Below the pieces are notes generated by a model, which did no database searches, was not told the DNA's origin, and was given only the letters and a program-made list of their open reading frames with translations. A program made the translations under genes and the position numbers. 64,000 nucleotides of DNA from Oscillospiraceae bacterium (GTDB lineage Bacteria > Bacillota > Clostridia > Oscillospirales > Acutalibacteraceae), in NCBI GenBank assembly GCA_902802375.1, contig CADCLS010000003.1, positions 36,392 through 100,391 on the forward strand, written 5' to 3'. Shown one piece after another: positions 8,628 through 18,201 of this stretch (position 1 is the first letter of the stretch; every line of letters begins with the position of its first letter).

Positions 8628-9616
8628 GAGTAGTTGTAGATGCATTTGGCGGCGATAATGCGCCGGTTGAAATTGTAAAGGGCGCGGCCCTTGCTCATAA
8701 TGAATACGGCGTGGATATTACGCTTACCGGCGAAAAGAAACAAATTGAAAAGATAATAGCGGAAAACTCGCTTGACTTAGGTGACAGCCTTAATATTGTT
8801 GACTGTACGGATGTTATAAGTATGCATGATGACCCCACCTCAATACTTAAAGCACATAGCGAATGTTCAATGGCAAAAGCATTTTATGAGCTAAGGGACG
8901 GCAATGCCGATGCGTTTGTATCCGCCGGTTCTACGGGGGCGGTCGTTGTGGGCGGAACGCTTATAGTAAAGCGGATTAAGGGCGTAAAGAGACCGGCCCT
9001 CGGCTCTATGATACCGTCGCCTGACGGCGCGTATTTGCTTATGGATATGGGCGCCAACAGTGAAACGAGACCTGAGATGTTGAGACAGTTTGGAATTATG
9101 GCGTCTGCTTACCTTACGGCAGTTGAGGGGAGAACCAACCCTAAAATAGGACTTCTTAATATCGGTACAGAAGAAACAAAAGGTGATGAGCTGCATCGCG
9201 AGGCTTACAGGCTTTTAAGCGAGGCGCCAATAAATTTTGTTGGTAATATTGAGTCAAGAGAAATGCCAAAGGGTATTTGCGATGCGGTAATTACCGACGG
9301 TTTTACCGGCAATATTGCCCTTAAGCTTATCGAGGGTACGGCAAGTACACTCTTTAAGATGATTAAAAATGTTATGTATAAAAGTCTTCCAAATAAGCTT
9401 GCGGCGCTTGTTCTTAAAAGCGACCTGTATTCGCTTAAAGGAATGATGGATAGCTCTGAAGTGGGCGGCGCATTATTGCTCGGTGTAAATATGCCCGTAA
9501 TTAAAGCGCACGGCAGCTCGGATGCGAGAGCCATCAAAAACGCCATAAGGCAGGCTAAAAATTTTTATGAAAACAGTGTTATCGAGAAGATAACGGAAGG
9601 CTTAAAATCGGAGTAA
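8624..9616 (+). CDS. plsX: Phosphate acyltransferase PlsX
   Basis: The 330-residue protein starts with MRVVVDAFGGDNAP and contains the SAGSTGAVVVGGTLIVKRI and DGFTGNIALKLIEG motifs of PlsX. PlsX converts acyl-ACP to acyl-phosphate, the first committed step of phosphatidic acid synthesis with PlsY. ATGA overlap with trmFO. In many Firmicutes acpP lies between plsX and rnc; here only 2 bp separate the two genes and no acpP is present. Confidence 0.96.
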   Translation: MRVVVDAFGGDNAPVEIVKGAALAHNEYGVDITLTGEKKQIEKIIAENSLDLGDSLNIVDCTDVISMHDDPTSILKAHSECSMAKAFYELRDGNADAFVSAGSTGAVVVGGTLIVKRIKGVKRPALGSMIPSPDGAYLLMDMGANSETRPEMLRQFGIMASAYLTAVEGRTNPKIGLLNIGTEETKGDELHREAYRLLSEAPINFVGNIESREMPKGICDAVITDGFTGNIALKLIEGTASTLFKMIKNVMYKSLPNKLAALVLKSDLYSLKGMMDSSEVGGALLLGVNMPVIKAHGSSDARAIKNAIRQAKNFYENSVIEKITEGLKSE

Positions 9617-9618
9617 TT

Positions 9619-10302
9619 ATGAAAACGCTTGAAGATAATTTAGGTTATTCTTTTAACAATAAAAAACTGCTTGAAAACGCCCTTGCGCACTCATCTTATG
9701 CAAATGAAGTGCGCGGCGGCATTTCGTCGAATGAGCGACTTGAATTTTTAGGTGATTCGGTTTTGTCGCTAATAGTTTCAAGTTATATTTATGAAAATTA
9801 TAAAAAAATGCCAGAAGGTGAGCTGACGCGCCTGCGTTCGTCTCTTGTATGTGAAAAGACCCTTTGCAAGTTTTCGAGGGCACTGTCAGTAGGAGATTTT
9901 TTACTTCTCGGCAAGGGCGAGCGAAAAACAGGCGGCGCAGAGAGAGATTCTATTCTGGCTGATGCTTTTGAAGCGATACTCGCGGCGGTTTTTCTTGACG
10001 GAGGAATTGAAAACGCAAGAAAGCTTGTTATGCGTTTTGTACTTCCTGAACTTGAAAGCTATGATATAAAAGCCGATTTTAAGGATTACAAAACGCTTCT
10101 TCAGGAGATAATACAGCGTAATCCCGAAGAGAGCGTTACCTATATTTTAACAGACGAAACAGGACCTGACCATAATAAGCAGTTTACGGTTGAAGTGCGC
10201 CTTAATTCAAATACGATAGGCGCGGGAACCGGCAAAAGCAAAAAAGAAGCTGAGGAAATGGCGGCAAAGCAGGCGCTGAGCTTAATGGGTGAATCCGTAT
10301 GA
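9619..10302 (+). CDS. rnc: Ribonuclease III
   Basis: The 227-residue protein has the RNase III signature NERLEFLGDSVL with catalytic acidic residues, the second acidic motif DAFEAILAAVFLDGG, and a C-terminal double-stranded RNA-binding domain (residues ~155-225, ending KSKKEAEEMAAKQAL). It processes rRNA precursors and cuts structured mRNAs, and in Firmicutes cleaves scRNA. It sits between plsX and a radical-SAM gene with an ATGA overlap downstream, followed by smc and ftsY, the usual rnc-smc-ftsY order. Confidence 0.96.
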   Translation: MKTLEDNLGYSFNNKKLLENALAHSSYANEVRGGISSNERLEFLGDSVLSLIVSSYIYENYKKMPEGELTRLRSSLVCEKTLCKFSRALSVGDFLLLGKGERKTGGAERDSILADAFEAILAAVFLDGGIENARKLVMRFVLPELESYDIKADFKDYKTLLQEIIQRNPEESVTYILTDETGPDHNKQFTVEVRLNSNTIGAGTGKSKKEAEEMAAKQALSLMGESV

Positions 10303-11297
10303 GTATCAGGCACTCTAATATTTCGGTTTTTGTGCCTCATATAGGGTGCCCTAATATGTGTAGCTTTTGTGACCAACGGCATATTACGGGGGTTACAACC
10401 GTTCCCTCCGGGGAGGATGTTGTAAGCGCTGTAAATATAGCGAGGTCGTCAAAGAACTATGACCCCGAAACTACTGAAATTGCTTTTTTCGGCGGTAGTT
10501 TTACGGCTATTGACCGTGATTATATGATGTCGTTGTTGACGGTTGCATACTCTTTTATACAATCGGGGGATGTAAAGGGCATCAGGATATCAACAAGACC
10601 TGACGCTATTGACAACGAAGTCTTATGCCTATTAAAGGCTTACGGCGTTACATCAATCGAGCTTGGCGCTCAGAGTATGGACGATGAAGTTTTGAGGATG
10701 AATAACCGTGGCCATTTATCGGACGATGTGGTAAACGCCTCACATCTTATAAAGAAGTACAGCTTTTCTTTGGGACTTCAAATGATGACAGGTCTTTACG
10801 GTGACAGTGAACAGAAAACGATAAAGACAGCACAAGAGCTTATAAAGTTAAATCCCGAAACTGTAAGAATATATCCTACGATAGTGCTTAAAGATACAAC
10901 GCTTGCGACTCTTTACACTGAGGGGAAATATAAACCTCAAACCGTCGGCGAAGCAGTAAAACTATGCACAAAACTGTTAAGGATGTTTTCTGCGGAAGGT
11001 ATTAAGGTTATAAGGTTAGGGCTACATTCCATTGATAATGAAGCCTATGTTGCCGGGCCATGGCATCCGGCATTCAGCGAGCTTTGCTTTTCAGAGATTT
11101 TTTTGCAAAAAGCTCTTGAAATCTTAAAAGAGAAAGGCGACTACTGTTTATTCGTAGCGCCCGAAAATCTTTCGAAAATGATAGGTCAAAGCCGAGCAAA
11201 TATTGAAAAACTCAAATCAATGGGTTATAATTGCAAGGTTTTGCCTGATGAAACTATAAAAGGCAATGAAATTCGCGTTAAAAGGGGAGATATTTAA
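10299..11297 (+). CDS. Radical SAM protein, Elp3-like
   Basis: The 332-residue protein has the radical-SAM cluster motif CPNMCSFC (CxxxCxxC) near residues 19-26, followed by FFGGSFTAID and IRISTRPDAI, blocks shared with Elp3/MiaB-like and YhcC-like radical SAM enzymes. It lacks the GNAT acetyltransferase domain of true Elp3, so it is a stand-alone radical-SAM module of the type often found between rnc and smc in Clostridia. Substrate unknown; tRNA modification is plausible from family relatives only. It overlaps rnc (ATGA) and smc (TAATG), indicating translational coupling. Confidence 0.85.
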   Translation: MSIRHSNISVFVPHIGCPNMCSFCDQRHITGVTTVPSGEDVVSAVNIARSSKNYDPETTEIAFFGGSFTAIDRDYMMSLLTVAYSFIQSGDVKGIRISTRPDAIDNEVLCLLKAYGVTSIELGAQSMDDEVLRMNNRGHLSDDVVNASHLIKKYSFSLGLQMMTGLYGDSEQKTIKTAQELIKLNPETVRIYPTIVLKDTTLATLYTEGKYKPQTVGEAVKLCTKLLRMFSAEGIKVIRLGLHSIDNEAYVAGPWHPAFSELCFSEIFLQKALEILKEKGDYCLFVAPENLSKMIGQSRANIEKLKSMGYNCKVLPDETIKGNEIRVKRGDI

Positions 11298-14200
11298 TGC
11301 TGCTTACATCAATTCAAATTCAGGGCTTTAAGTCCTTTGCCGATAAAACCGTACTGAAATTCGGTAAGGGTATTACTGCAGTTGTAGGTCCGAATGGAAG
11401 CGGTAAAAGTAATATTTCCGATGCCGTTCGTTGGGTACTTGGTGAACAGTCAACTAAAAGTCTTCGCGGTCAATCTATGGAGGATGTTATATTCGGCGGT
11501 ACGGACGAGCGCCGTCCTCACGGCTTTTGCGAAGTAACGCTTAATATTGATAACAGCGACCGTTCTCTTAACTTTGATAATGATACCATATCAATCACCA
11601 GAAGATACTACCGTTCGCACGAGAGCGAGTACCTTATAAATAATGTCAGCGTCAGGCTTAAGGATATAAATGAGCTTTTTATGGACACGGGACTCGGTCG
11701 TGACGGATATTCAATGATAGGTCAAGGTAAAATTGACAATATAATCAGCACGAAATCCGACGAGCGCCGCGATATATTTGAGGAGGCTTCGGGTATATCT
11801 AAATACCGCTACCGCAAGATAGATGCCGAAAGAAAGCTTTCTGCGGCAGAAGAAAACCTCATAAGGCTTAAAGATATTATGGGGGAGCTGGAGTCTCGCG
11901 TAGGTCCGCTTAAAGAGGCAAGTGCAAAGGCGGAAGAATTTTTATTGCTTGCAGAAGAGAAAAAACAGCTCGAAATAGGACTTTGGCTTTATACACTTAA
12001 CAATTCAAAGGACGCTTTAAGAACACAGGAAAGTAAAATTGCCGCCGCACAGCTTAAGTATAAAGAAATTGAAAATGCGCTCAGCGATTTCGATACTCAG
12101 AACGAGCAGAATACAGCCCGATTTGCCGCTATTACAACGAAAATTGAAGAAATAAGAGCCAACATCGTTTCCAAGAATGAGGAAGCGGTTAAAATTGAGG
12201 GCGATATTGCGGTAACAAATAACGAGATTGAACATTGTGGTGAAAAGATAAATGCGCTGAAATCCGAGCGTGAGCAGTTGACGCTTGACGACTCTTCGGC
12301 GCAGGCGCAGATAAATCTTAAGCGTGAAAATGCTGATAAGCTTAAAACAGAAAAAGAAAGCTTAGAAACAAAGCTTTCTGATTTTGAGAAAGAGTTATCG
12401 GAAATATTGCTGAGTAGCGAAAGTATATCACGGAAAATTGAGGAGCAGGCCCAAAAACTCAATAGGCTAATAGCACAAGTCGCTGATGAGCGTGTTAAAT
12501 TGACTACGGCGAGCACTTCAATAGAGGAAATCCGTTCGCGAAGCGGAATAGTAAAAAACCTCATAGCCGCGGCAGAAGAGAAGGGTAAGGCGCTTGACGG
12601 CGAGTTTGACGATACTCACAAGCTTTTAGATAAATGCGAAGAAGATATTTTGTCTTGTGAAAATTCACTTAAAGGCTATAAATTACGGCTTGAAAGCCGA
12701 AAAGAAAGTGCGCAGCGGTTCAAGGACGAGCTTGATAACATCCGAATTGAAATTGAAACAAAACGCCGCCGGGCTTTGATACTCACCGAGCTTGAAAATA
12801 ATATGGAGGGTTTTTCAAAGTCGGTAAAATCTGTAATAAGTGAGTCGAAAAAAGGAATACTCGGCGGAATTCACGGCACGGTGTCGTCGCTTATAACGGT
12901 TGATAAAAAGTACAGTATTGCCATTGAAACGGCACTCGGTAATGCCATTCAGAACATAGTTGTAGACGGTGAAGCGGATGCTAAGCGAGCGATAAACTAT
13001 CTTAAATCAAATAATTTAGGTCGCGCTACATTCTTGCCGGTGTCAACAGTAAGGGCAAGGGAACTCGGTGAAAACGGAGCTGACGATTTGTTCGGATTTA
13101 TAGGAATTGCGAGTGACCTTGTAAAGACCGATAAAAAATACGAGCAAATTATAAAGCACCTGCTTGCAGGCACTTTTGTGTCCGAGGATATTGACAGCGC
13201 TATTAACATAGCAAAGAAATTCGGTCATCGCGTTAAAGTGGTGTCGCTCGACGGGCAGATAGTAAATCCCGGCGGCTCGCTTACCGGCGGTTCACTTGTA
13301 AAGCAGGCAGGATTACTCAGCCGCGGCGCGGATATTGAGCGCTTAAACGGCGAAATAAGAAGCCTTACCGAAAAAGAGAATAATGTTAAGGCGCAGTATG
13401 AAACCGCCGTATCTGAGCTTTCGCAGGTGGAAGCCGATATTGTAGCACTTGATGCCGACCTTAAAACCGCAAATGAAGATAAAATCAGAACGCTTGCGGA
13501 GCTTAAACGAATAGATGACTTACGCCGGGAAAGTAAAGCAAATTATGATAACCTTATATCTGAGCGTGACGGTGCAAATGCTAAAATAATCGAGCTTACA
13601 GCCGTTCGTGACGCTTCTCAAAATGAAATTTCCTTGATTGAAGAAAACCGTAAAAAGCTGGAACTCGAAATTTCCGAAATGAGTGGCGGCAGAGACGATA
13701 TGTCGAATAAGCGCGAGGCGTTAGCTGAGAGCATTACCGGTACAAAACTGCTTATAATTGAAAAGGAAAAGGACATATCGGCTTTGATTTCTTCCGCAAG
13801 CGTGCTTGAAAATGCAATATCCGGAAGAGCTGACAGGTCAAAAATAATCAACGAGGAAATATCCGCTTTAAGCTATAAAATCGATGTTTTCACCGGCGAA
13901 ATATCAAATCACAAAGAGAATATTGAAAATATAAAAATCGATATTACAGAACTAAACGGCGATATTGATAAGCTGCTTAACGAACGCAATAGCATTGAAA
14001 AGGCGGGCGTAGAGCTTAGGGCAAGCGAGAAAGAACGCATTTTAGAGCGCGAAAAAATCGTTGGCGAAATTGCGAGACTTACAGAGCGCAAGGAAGTTAT
14101 GGTCTCAGAATACGACGATGTTATACGCAGACTTTATGATGAGTATTCGCTAACGCGCAGCGAAGCTGAGCAGATAGGCATAAATATTGAAAAGCCTAAC

Positions 14201-14875
14201 GAGGCAAAGCGCCGGCTTTCTGATATTAAATCTAAAATACGCTCGCTCGGTAATGTAAATGTTTCGGCTGTTGAGGAGTACAAGGAAGTAAAAGAGAGAT
14301 ATGACTTTATGAAGGCTCAAATAGATGATGTTGAGTCTGCAAGAGCGAGCCTTCACAAGCTTATAAATCAGCTTACTTCTCAAATGCAGGAGTTGTTTGT
14401 GATAGGCTTTGATAAAATCAATGCTAACTTCAAAAAGACATTTACGGAGCTTTTCGGCGGCGGCAACGCGAATTTACGCCTTACAGACCCCGAAAATATA
14501 CTCGAAAGCGGAATAGATATTGAGGCAAGACTGCCCGGTAAGAATGTTCCGAGCCTTGACGGTCTTTCAGGCGGTGAAAAGGCGCTTGTAGCACTTTCAA
14601 TTTACTTCTCAATAATGCAAGTGAATTCACCTCCGTTCTGTTTCCTTGATGAGGTTGATACCGCGCTTGACGATATAAATGTTGAGAGGTTTGCCGAGTA
14701 TATGAAGAAAAGCGAGTTTAATACGCAGTTTATATGCGTAACTCACAGAAGAGGCACAATGGAAGCGGCGGATATGCTTTACGGCGTTACAATGCAGGAA
14801 AAGGGCGTTACAAAGCTCTTAGAGCTTAATGTCGCCGAGCTTGAAAAGAAATTACTTAAAACTCAAGGAGCGTAA
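11297..14875 (+). CDS. smc: Chromosome segregation protein SMC
   Basis: The 1192-residue protein has the Walker A GPNGSGKSN near the N-terminus, two long coiled coils, a hinge of about residues 500-660 rich in glycine turns (VNPGGSLTGGS), and a C-terminal head with signature LDGLSGGEKALVALS, Walker B FCFLDEVDTALDD and a D-loop. SMC forms the ring of the ScpAB condensin that organises and segregates the chromosome. Full family length, start at the ATG overlapping the stop of the upstream gene. The coiled coils generate long antisense open frames, which are not genes. Confidence 0.97.
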   Translation: MLLTSIQIQGFKSFADKTVLKFGKGITAVVGPNGSGKSNISDAVRWVLGEQSTKSLRGQSMEDVIFGGTDERRPHGFCEVTLNIDNSDRSLNFDNDTISITRRYYRSHESEYLINNVSVRLKDINELFMDTGLGRDGYSMIGQGKIDNIISTKSDERRDIFEEASGISKYRYRKIDAERKLSAAEENLIRLKDIMGELESRVGPLKEASAKAEEFLLLAEEKKQLEIGLWLYTLNNSKDALRTQESKIAAAQLKYKEIENALSDFDTQNEQNTARFAAITTKIEEIRANIVSKNEEAVKIEGDIAVTNNEIEHCGEKINALKSEREQLTLDDSSAQAQINLKRENADKLKTEKESLETKLSDFEKELSEILLSSESISRKIEEQAQKLNRLIAQVADERVKLTTASTSIEEIRSRSGIVKNLIAAAEEKGKALDGEFDDTHKLLDKCEEDILSCENSLKGYKLRLESRKESAQRFKDELDNIRIEIETKRRRALILTELENNMEGFSKSVKSVISESKKGILGGIHGTVSSLITVDKKYSIAIETALGNAIQNIVVDGEADAKRAINYLKSNNLGRATFLPVSTVRARELGENGADDLFGFIGIASDLVKTDKKYEQIIKHLLAGTFVSEDIDSAINIAKKFGHRVKVVSLDGQIVNPGGSLTGGSLVKQAGLLSRGADIERLNGEIRSLTEKENNVKAQYETAVSELSQVEADIVALDADLKTANEDKIRTLAELKRIDDLRRESKANYDNLISERDGANAKIIELTAVRDASQNEISLIEENRKKLELEISEMSGGRDDMSNKREALAESITGTKLLIIEKEKDISALISSASVLENAISGRADRSKIINEEISALSYKIDVFTGEISNHKENIENIKIDITELNGDIDKLLNERNSIEKAGVELRASEKERILEREKIVGEIARLTERKEVMVSEYDDVIRRLYDEYSLTRSEAEQIGINIEKPNEAKRRLSDIKSKIRSLGNVNVSAVEEYKEVKERYDFMKAQIDDVESARASLHKLINQLTSQMQELFVIGFDKINANFKKTFTELFGGGNANLRLTDPENILESGIDIEARLPGKNVPSLDGLSGGEKALVALSIYFSIMQVNSPPFCFLDEVDTALDDINVERFAEYMKKSEFNTQFICVTHRRGTMEAADMLYGVTMQEKGVTKLLELNVAELEKKLLKTQGA

Positions 14876-14876
14876 A

Positions 14877-15794
14877 ATGGGTTTTTTCAGCAAAATTAAG
14901 AACGGTCTTAACAAAACGAGAAATTCAATTTCCTCAAGCGTTACTTCTCTTATTAACAGCTTCACTAAAATCGACGAGGATTTTATTGAGGAGCTTGAGG
15001 AATTGCTTGTGTCATCCGATATAGGCGTTAAGACCTCAACTGATATTTGCGAGCGTCTGCGCGCAAAAATAAAAGAAACCGGCACTACAGAGCCTAATGA
15101 AATAAAACTGCTTTTAAGGGATATTATTGCCGATATGCTCGGCGAGGATAAAGGGCTAAATCTTAGCACTACACCGTCAATAATACTTGTTATCGGTGTA
15201 AACGGTGTAGGTAAGACTACCTCTATAGGCAAGCTTGCGGCATTACTTGCTTCCCAAGGTAAAAAAGTGATTTTGGGTGCGGCGGATACATTCAGAGCCG
15301 CGGCGATAGAACAGCTTCAGGTTTGGGGAGACAGAGCCGGCGTATCTGTTATTAAAAGTACACAGGGAGCCGACCCGGCATCTGTGGTATTTGATACGAT
15401 AGCCGCAGGAAAGGCGCGGCACGCGGATGTTATAATCTGCGATACTGCAGGAAGACTTCATAATAAAAAAGACCTTATGGAAGAGCTTGCCAAAATAAAC
15501 CGCGTAATCGAGCGTGAACTGCCCGAGGCTTCTAAGGAATCGCTTTTGGTGCTTGATGCCGCTACCGGTCAAAACGCGGTAAATCAGGCAAGAGAGTTTA
15601 AGAATGTTACAAATATTACAGGTATTGTGCTGACTAAGCTTGACGGTACGGCTAAAGGCGGAATTGTGATAGCAATTCACAACGAACTGTCTATACCCGT
15701 GAAATATGTAGGCGTAGGCGAGGGAATGGACGACCTTCAGCCGTTTAACGCCAAAGAGTTTGCAGACGGTATTTTTGACGGCGGAGACAAATGA
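14877..15794 (+). CDS. ftsY: Signal recognition particle receptor FtsY
   Basis: The 305-residue SRP-GTPase has an N-domain helical bundle (residues ~1-95) and a G-domain with G1 GVNGVGKTTSIGKL, G3 DTAGRLHNKKDLMEEL and G4 TKLDGTAKGG. It docks ribosome-SRP complexes at the membrane for co-translational insertion. It lacks the long acidic A-domain, as usual in Gram-positives. The frame is open upstream to 14829 inside smc, but ATG 14877 follows aaggag and gives the usual start MGFFSKIKNGL. ATGA overlap with rdgB. Confidence 0.96.
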   Translation: MGFFSKIKNGLNKTRNSISSSVTSLINSFTKIDEDFIEELEELLVSSDIGVKTSTDICERLRAKIKETGTTEPNEIKLLLRDIIADMLGEDKGLNLSTTPSIILVIGVNGVGKTTSIGKLAALLASQGKKVILGAADTFRAAAIEQLQVWGDRAGVSVIKSTQGADPASVVFDTIAAGKARHADVIICDTAGRLHNKKDLMEELAKINRVIERELPEASKESLLVLDAATGQNAVNQAREFKNVTNITGIVLTKLDGTAKGGIVIAIHNELSIPVKYVGVGEGMDDLQPFNAKEFADGIFDGGDK

Positions 15795-16381
15795 TGAAAT
15801 TCTTTCTATCTTCTAAAAACAACGGTAAAATCAGAGAGTTTGAGCGAATATTTCATTTGTTTGGCATTGAGATGTTGTCGGAAAAGGATTTTCAAGCCGA
15901 AATGCCGGAGCCTGAAGAAAGCGGTTTGACATTCGAGGATAACGCGCTTATTAAAGCGAGAGCCGGTGTGGTTTTTTCGGGACTTCCTACGGTGGCTGAC
16001 GATTCGGGACTTTGTGTTGACGCGCTCTCCGGCAGGCCCGGAGTATTATCGGCAAGATACGCAGGTGTTCACGGTGACGATGAGGCTAATAATAAAAAGC
16101 TTTTGAGTGAACTTCAGAATGTACCTGCAAATGAGCGTACAGCTCACTATGTGTGCGCTATTGCCTGCGTTTTTCCGGACGGCAGAGAGTTTACGGTAAT
16201 CGGCAAGTGCGAAGGCTTAATTGATTTTTGCCGGACGGGAAGCGGCGGATTTGGATATGACCCACTGTTTATCAGTCCTATCGGGAAATTTTCAGAAATT
16301 TCAGCCGAGGAAAAAGATAATGTCAGTCACAGAGGCAAAGCAATAAAAAGATTTGAAGAGAAATTAAAGGAATTTATATAA
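15791..16381 (+). CDS. rdgB: XTP/dITP diphosphatase (RdgB/HAM1 family)
   Basis: This 196-residue protein shows the family start FFLSSKNNGKIREFERIF, the active-site block LPTVADDSGLCVDAL and the GYDPLF / SHRGKAIKRF C-terminal motifs. It hydrolyses deaminated purine nucleotides (dITP, XTP) to monophosphates and so keeps them out of DNA and RNA. It overlaps ftsY by ATGA. Two consecutive ATG codons are possible starts (15791 or 15794). Confidence 0.95.
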   Translation: MMKFFLSSKNNGKIREFERIFHLFGIEMLSEKDFQAEMPEPEESGLTFEDNALIKARAGVVFSGLPTVADDSGLCVDALSGRPGVLSARYAGVHGDDEANNKKLLSELQNVPANERTAHYVCAIACVFPDGREFTVIGKCEGLIDFCRTGSGGFGYDPLFISPIGKFSEISAEEKDNVSHRGKAIKRFEEKLKEFI

Positions 16382-16391
16382 CGGTGATATT

Positions 16392-16685
16392 ATGTTGAAT
16401 TCAAGACAACGCGCTCAACTTCGCGGTATGGCAAACGGATATGATACTATTCTGCATATTGGCAAGGGCGGTATTATTGATACGGTAGTAAAACAGGCTG
16501 AAGATGCACTCACGGCGCGTGAGCTTATAAAATGCTGCGTTTTAGAAGCTTGCGAGTTAACATCGCGCGAGGCAGCAGATATGCTCGCGGCTAAAACACA
16601 CTCTGATGTTGTTCAGGTCATAGGTTCAAAGTTTATTTTGTACCGTGAGAACAAGAAAAACAAAAAGATATTCTTGGTGAAATAA
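16392..16685 (+). CDS. yhbY: YhbY/CRM-domain RNA-binding protein
   Basis: The 97-residue protein consists of one CRM domain (LNSRQRAQLRGMANGY, LHIGKGGI, ALTARELIKCCVLE), the RNA-binding fold of YhbY/YqeI, which associates with pre-50S ribosomal particles. The loop usually written GxxG reads GKGG here. It lies between rdgB and nadD with spacings of 10 and 1 bp, matching the yqeI-nadD-yqeK-rsfS block of Bacillus and Clostridia. Confidence 0.92.
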   Translation: MLNSRQRAQLRGMANGYDTILHIGKGGIIDTVVKQAEDALTARELIKCCVLEACELTSREAADMLAAKTHSDVVQVIGSKFILYRENKKNKKIFLVK

Positions 16686-16686
16686 T

Positions 16687-17268
16687 ATGTTAAAAATCGC
16701 TGTTTTCGGCGGAACATTCAATCCCTTTCACATAGGGCATTATGAGATTTTGAAGGCTCTAAACGGGAACGATATGTTTGATAAGGTCTTGGTTATACCC
16801 GATAGGATACCGCCACATAAAGATTACTCTTATGATGTTCCTGATAGTGATAGAATAGAAATGTGCCGTATCGTGTGTGAAGACTTTGAAAAAGCGGAGC
16901 TTTCTCTTATCGAGTTTGAGCGTGAGGGGAAAAGCTATACTGTAGATACAATTAAGGCACTTAAAAAACTGTATCCTGACGCTGAGTTTTTTGTCACTTG
17001 CGGTGGTGATATGGTAAAAACTCTTGATACTTGGTATAATTTTGACGAGCTTAAAAATATCTCATCATTTATTGCTTTTAACAGAGCAAAAGACAAATCT
17101 TTTCATAAAGAAATCGAGCGACTTGGCACTCTTGGCGCTGATATTACCGTGCTTGATAATCAAATAACCGATATATCTTCAAGTGAGTTGCGCGAGCACC
17201 TTGATAGAAAATTTTTACCGAAAAAGGTATGGGAATATGTTAATAAACGAGGAATTTATAAACAGTAA
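16687..17268 (+). CDS. nadD: Nicotinate-nucleotide adenylyltransferase
   Basis: The 193-residue enzyme has the nucleotidyltransferase motif GGTFNPFHIGHYEI at the start and the ISSSELR motif near the C-terminus (family ISST/SxxR). NadD adenylates nicotinate mononucleotide to deamido-NAD, the penultimate step of NAD synthesis. Its end overlaps yqeK by 32 bp, an organisation typical of the nadD-yqeK pair. Confidence 0.95.
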   Translation: MLKIAVFGGTFNPFHIGHYEILKALNGNDMFDKVLVIPDRIPPHKDYSYDVPDSDRIEMCRIVCEDFEKAELSLIEFEREGKSYTVDTIKALKKLYPDAEFFVTCGGDMVKTLDTWYNFDELKNISSFIAFNRAKDKSFHKEIERLGTLGADITVLDNQITDISSSELREHLDRKFLPKKVWEYVNKRGIYKQ

Positions 17269-17845
17269 AATAATTGATGAATATAAGAAACTGCTATCAA
17301 TAAGACTAAATGAAAAAAGATATTTTCATTCTCTTTGTGTGGCAGACGAAGCAAAACGCTTGGCGAAAGCCTATGGCGCCGATGAAAGCAAAGCGTATCT
17401 TGCAGGACTTCTTCATGATGTCACAAAAAACTCTCCTGTGGCGGAACACTTGCAAATATTTAGCACTTTTGGTATAATTTTAACCGATGTTGAGAAGCAC
17501 GGTGAAAAGCTATGGCACGCAATATCGGGTTCAGCTTATGTTAAGCATTTTCTGAATATTGAAGATGAAGATATAATAAGCGCTATTCGTTATCATACTA
17601 CAGCGCGCGCGGATATGACTAAGCTTGAAACGGTGCTTTATCTTGCTGATTTTACTTCTCGTGACCGTGATTACGATGATGTTGATGTTATGAGAAGTCT
17701 TGTAGATAAATCGGAGAATGAAGCGCTTTTATATGCGCTGAAATATACAATAAACGAATTGCTCAATAAGGGTGCGGCAATACACCCGGATACCGTTTCG
17801 GCGTATAACTATGTTGTTTTGAAAGGAAAAGAAAATGAAATCTGA
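17237..17845 (+). CDS. yqeK: HD-domain protein YqeK (Ap4A hydrolase type)
   Basis: The 202-residue protein has the HD-phosphohydrolase residues RYFHSLCVADEAKRLA, LLHDVTKN, and IRYHTTARADM. YqeK-family proteins from Firmicutes are reported as symmetrical diadenosine tetraphosphate hydrolases. The frame is open to 17183 inside nadD; ATG 17237 gives the usual start and follows aaaaaggt. It overlaps rsfS by 11 bp. Confidence 0.9.
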   Translation: MLINEEFINSKIIDEYKKLLSIRLNEKRYFHSLCVADEAKRLAKAYGADESKAYLAGLLHDVTKNSPVAEHLQIFSTFGIILTDVEKHGEKLWHAISGSAYVKHFLNIEDEDIISAIRYHTTARADMTKLETVLYLADFTSRDRDYDDVDVMRSLVDKSENEALLYALKYTINELLNKGAAIHPDTVSAYNYVVLKGKENEI

Positions 17846-18197
17846 AGAAATTTTGAAAATTGCGGCAAAAGCACTTGACGATAAAAAAGCAGAGAATTTA
17901 ACCGCAGTGCGTGTTGATGATTTAACCGCGCTAACCGAGTATTTCCTTATAGCAACGGCGACATCTAACACCCATGTCCGTGCGCTTACTGACGAGGTAG
18001 AGGATATGCTGACGGCGGCCGGCGAAAAACCTCATCACATTGAGGGAAAATCTTCGGGTTGGATAGTGCTTGATTACCGTTCTGTTATAGTTCATATTTT
18101 CACGCCTGAAATGCGTGAGTTTTACGGTCTTGACCGCATTTGGAGTGACGGCGAGATTATAGATTTGAAGGATATTATTGAGGATAGTGAGGGTTAA
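17835..18197 (+). CDS. rsfS: Ribosome silencing factor RsfS
   Basis: The 120-residue protein shows the family pattern ([45 protein letters not shown]). RsfS binds L14 on the 50S subunit and blocks subunit joining in starvation. It is positioned after yqeK and before leuS as in many Clostridia. SD gaaagg precedes the ATG. Confidence 0.95.
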   Translation: MKSEEILKIAAKALDDKKAENLTAVRVDDLTALTEYFLIATATSNTHVRALTDEVEDMLTAAGEKPHHIEGKSSGWIVLDYRSVIVHIFTPEMREFYGLDRIWSDGEIIDLKDIIEDSEG

Positions 18198-18201
18198 CAC
18201 T

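Noticed and set aside
12097-12564. Antisense frame of 155 codons inside smc
   Set aside because: Coiled-coil coding regions often leave the opposite strand open; the protein is low complexity and lacks SD and homology.
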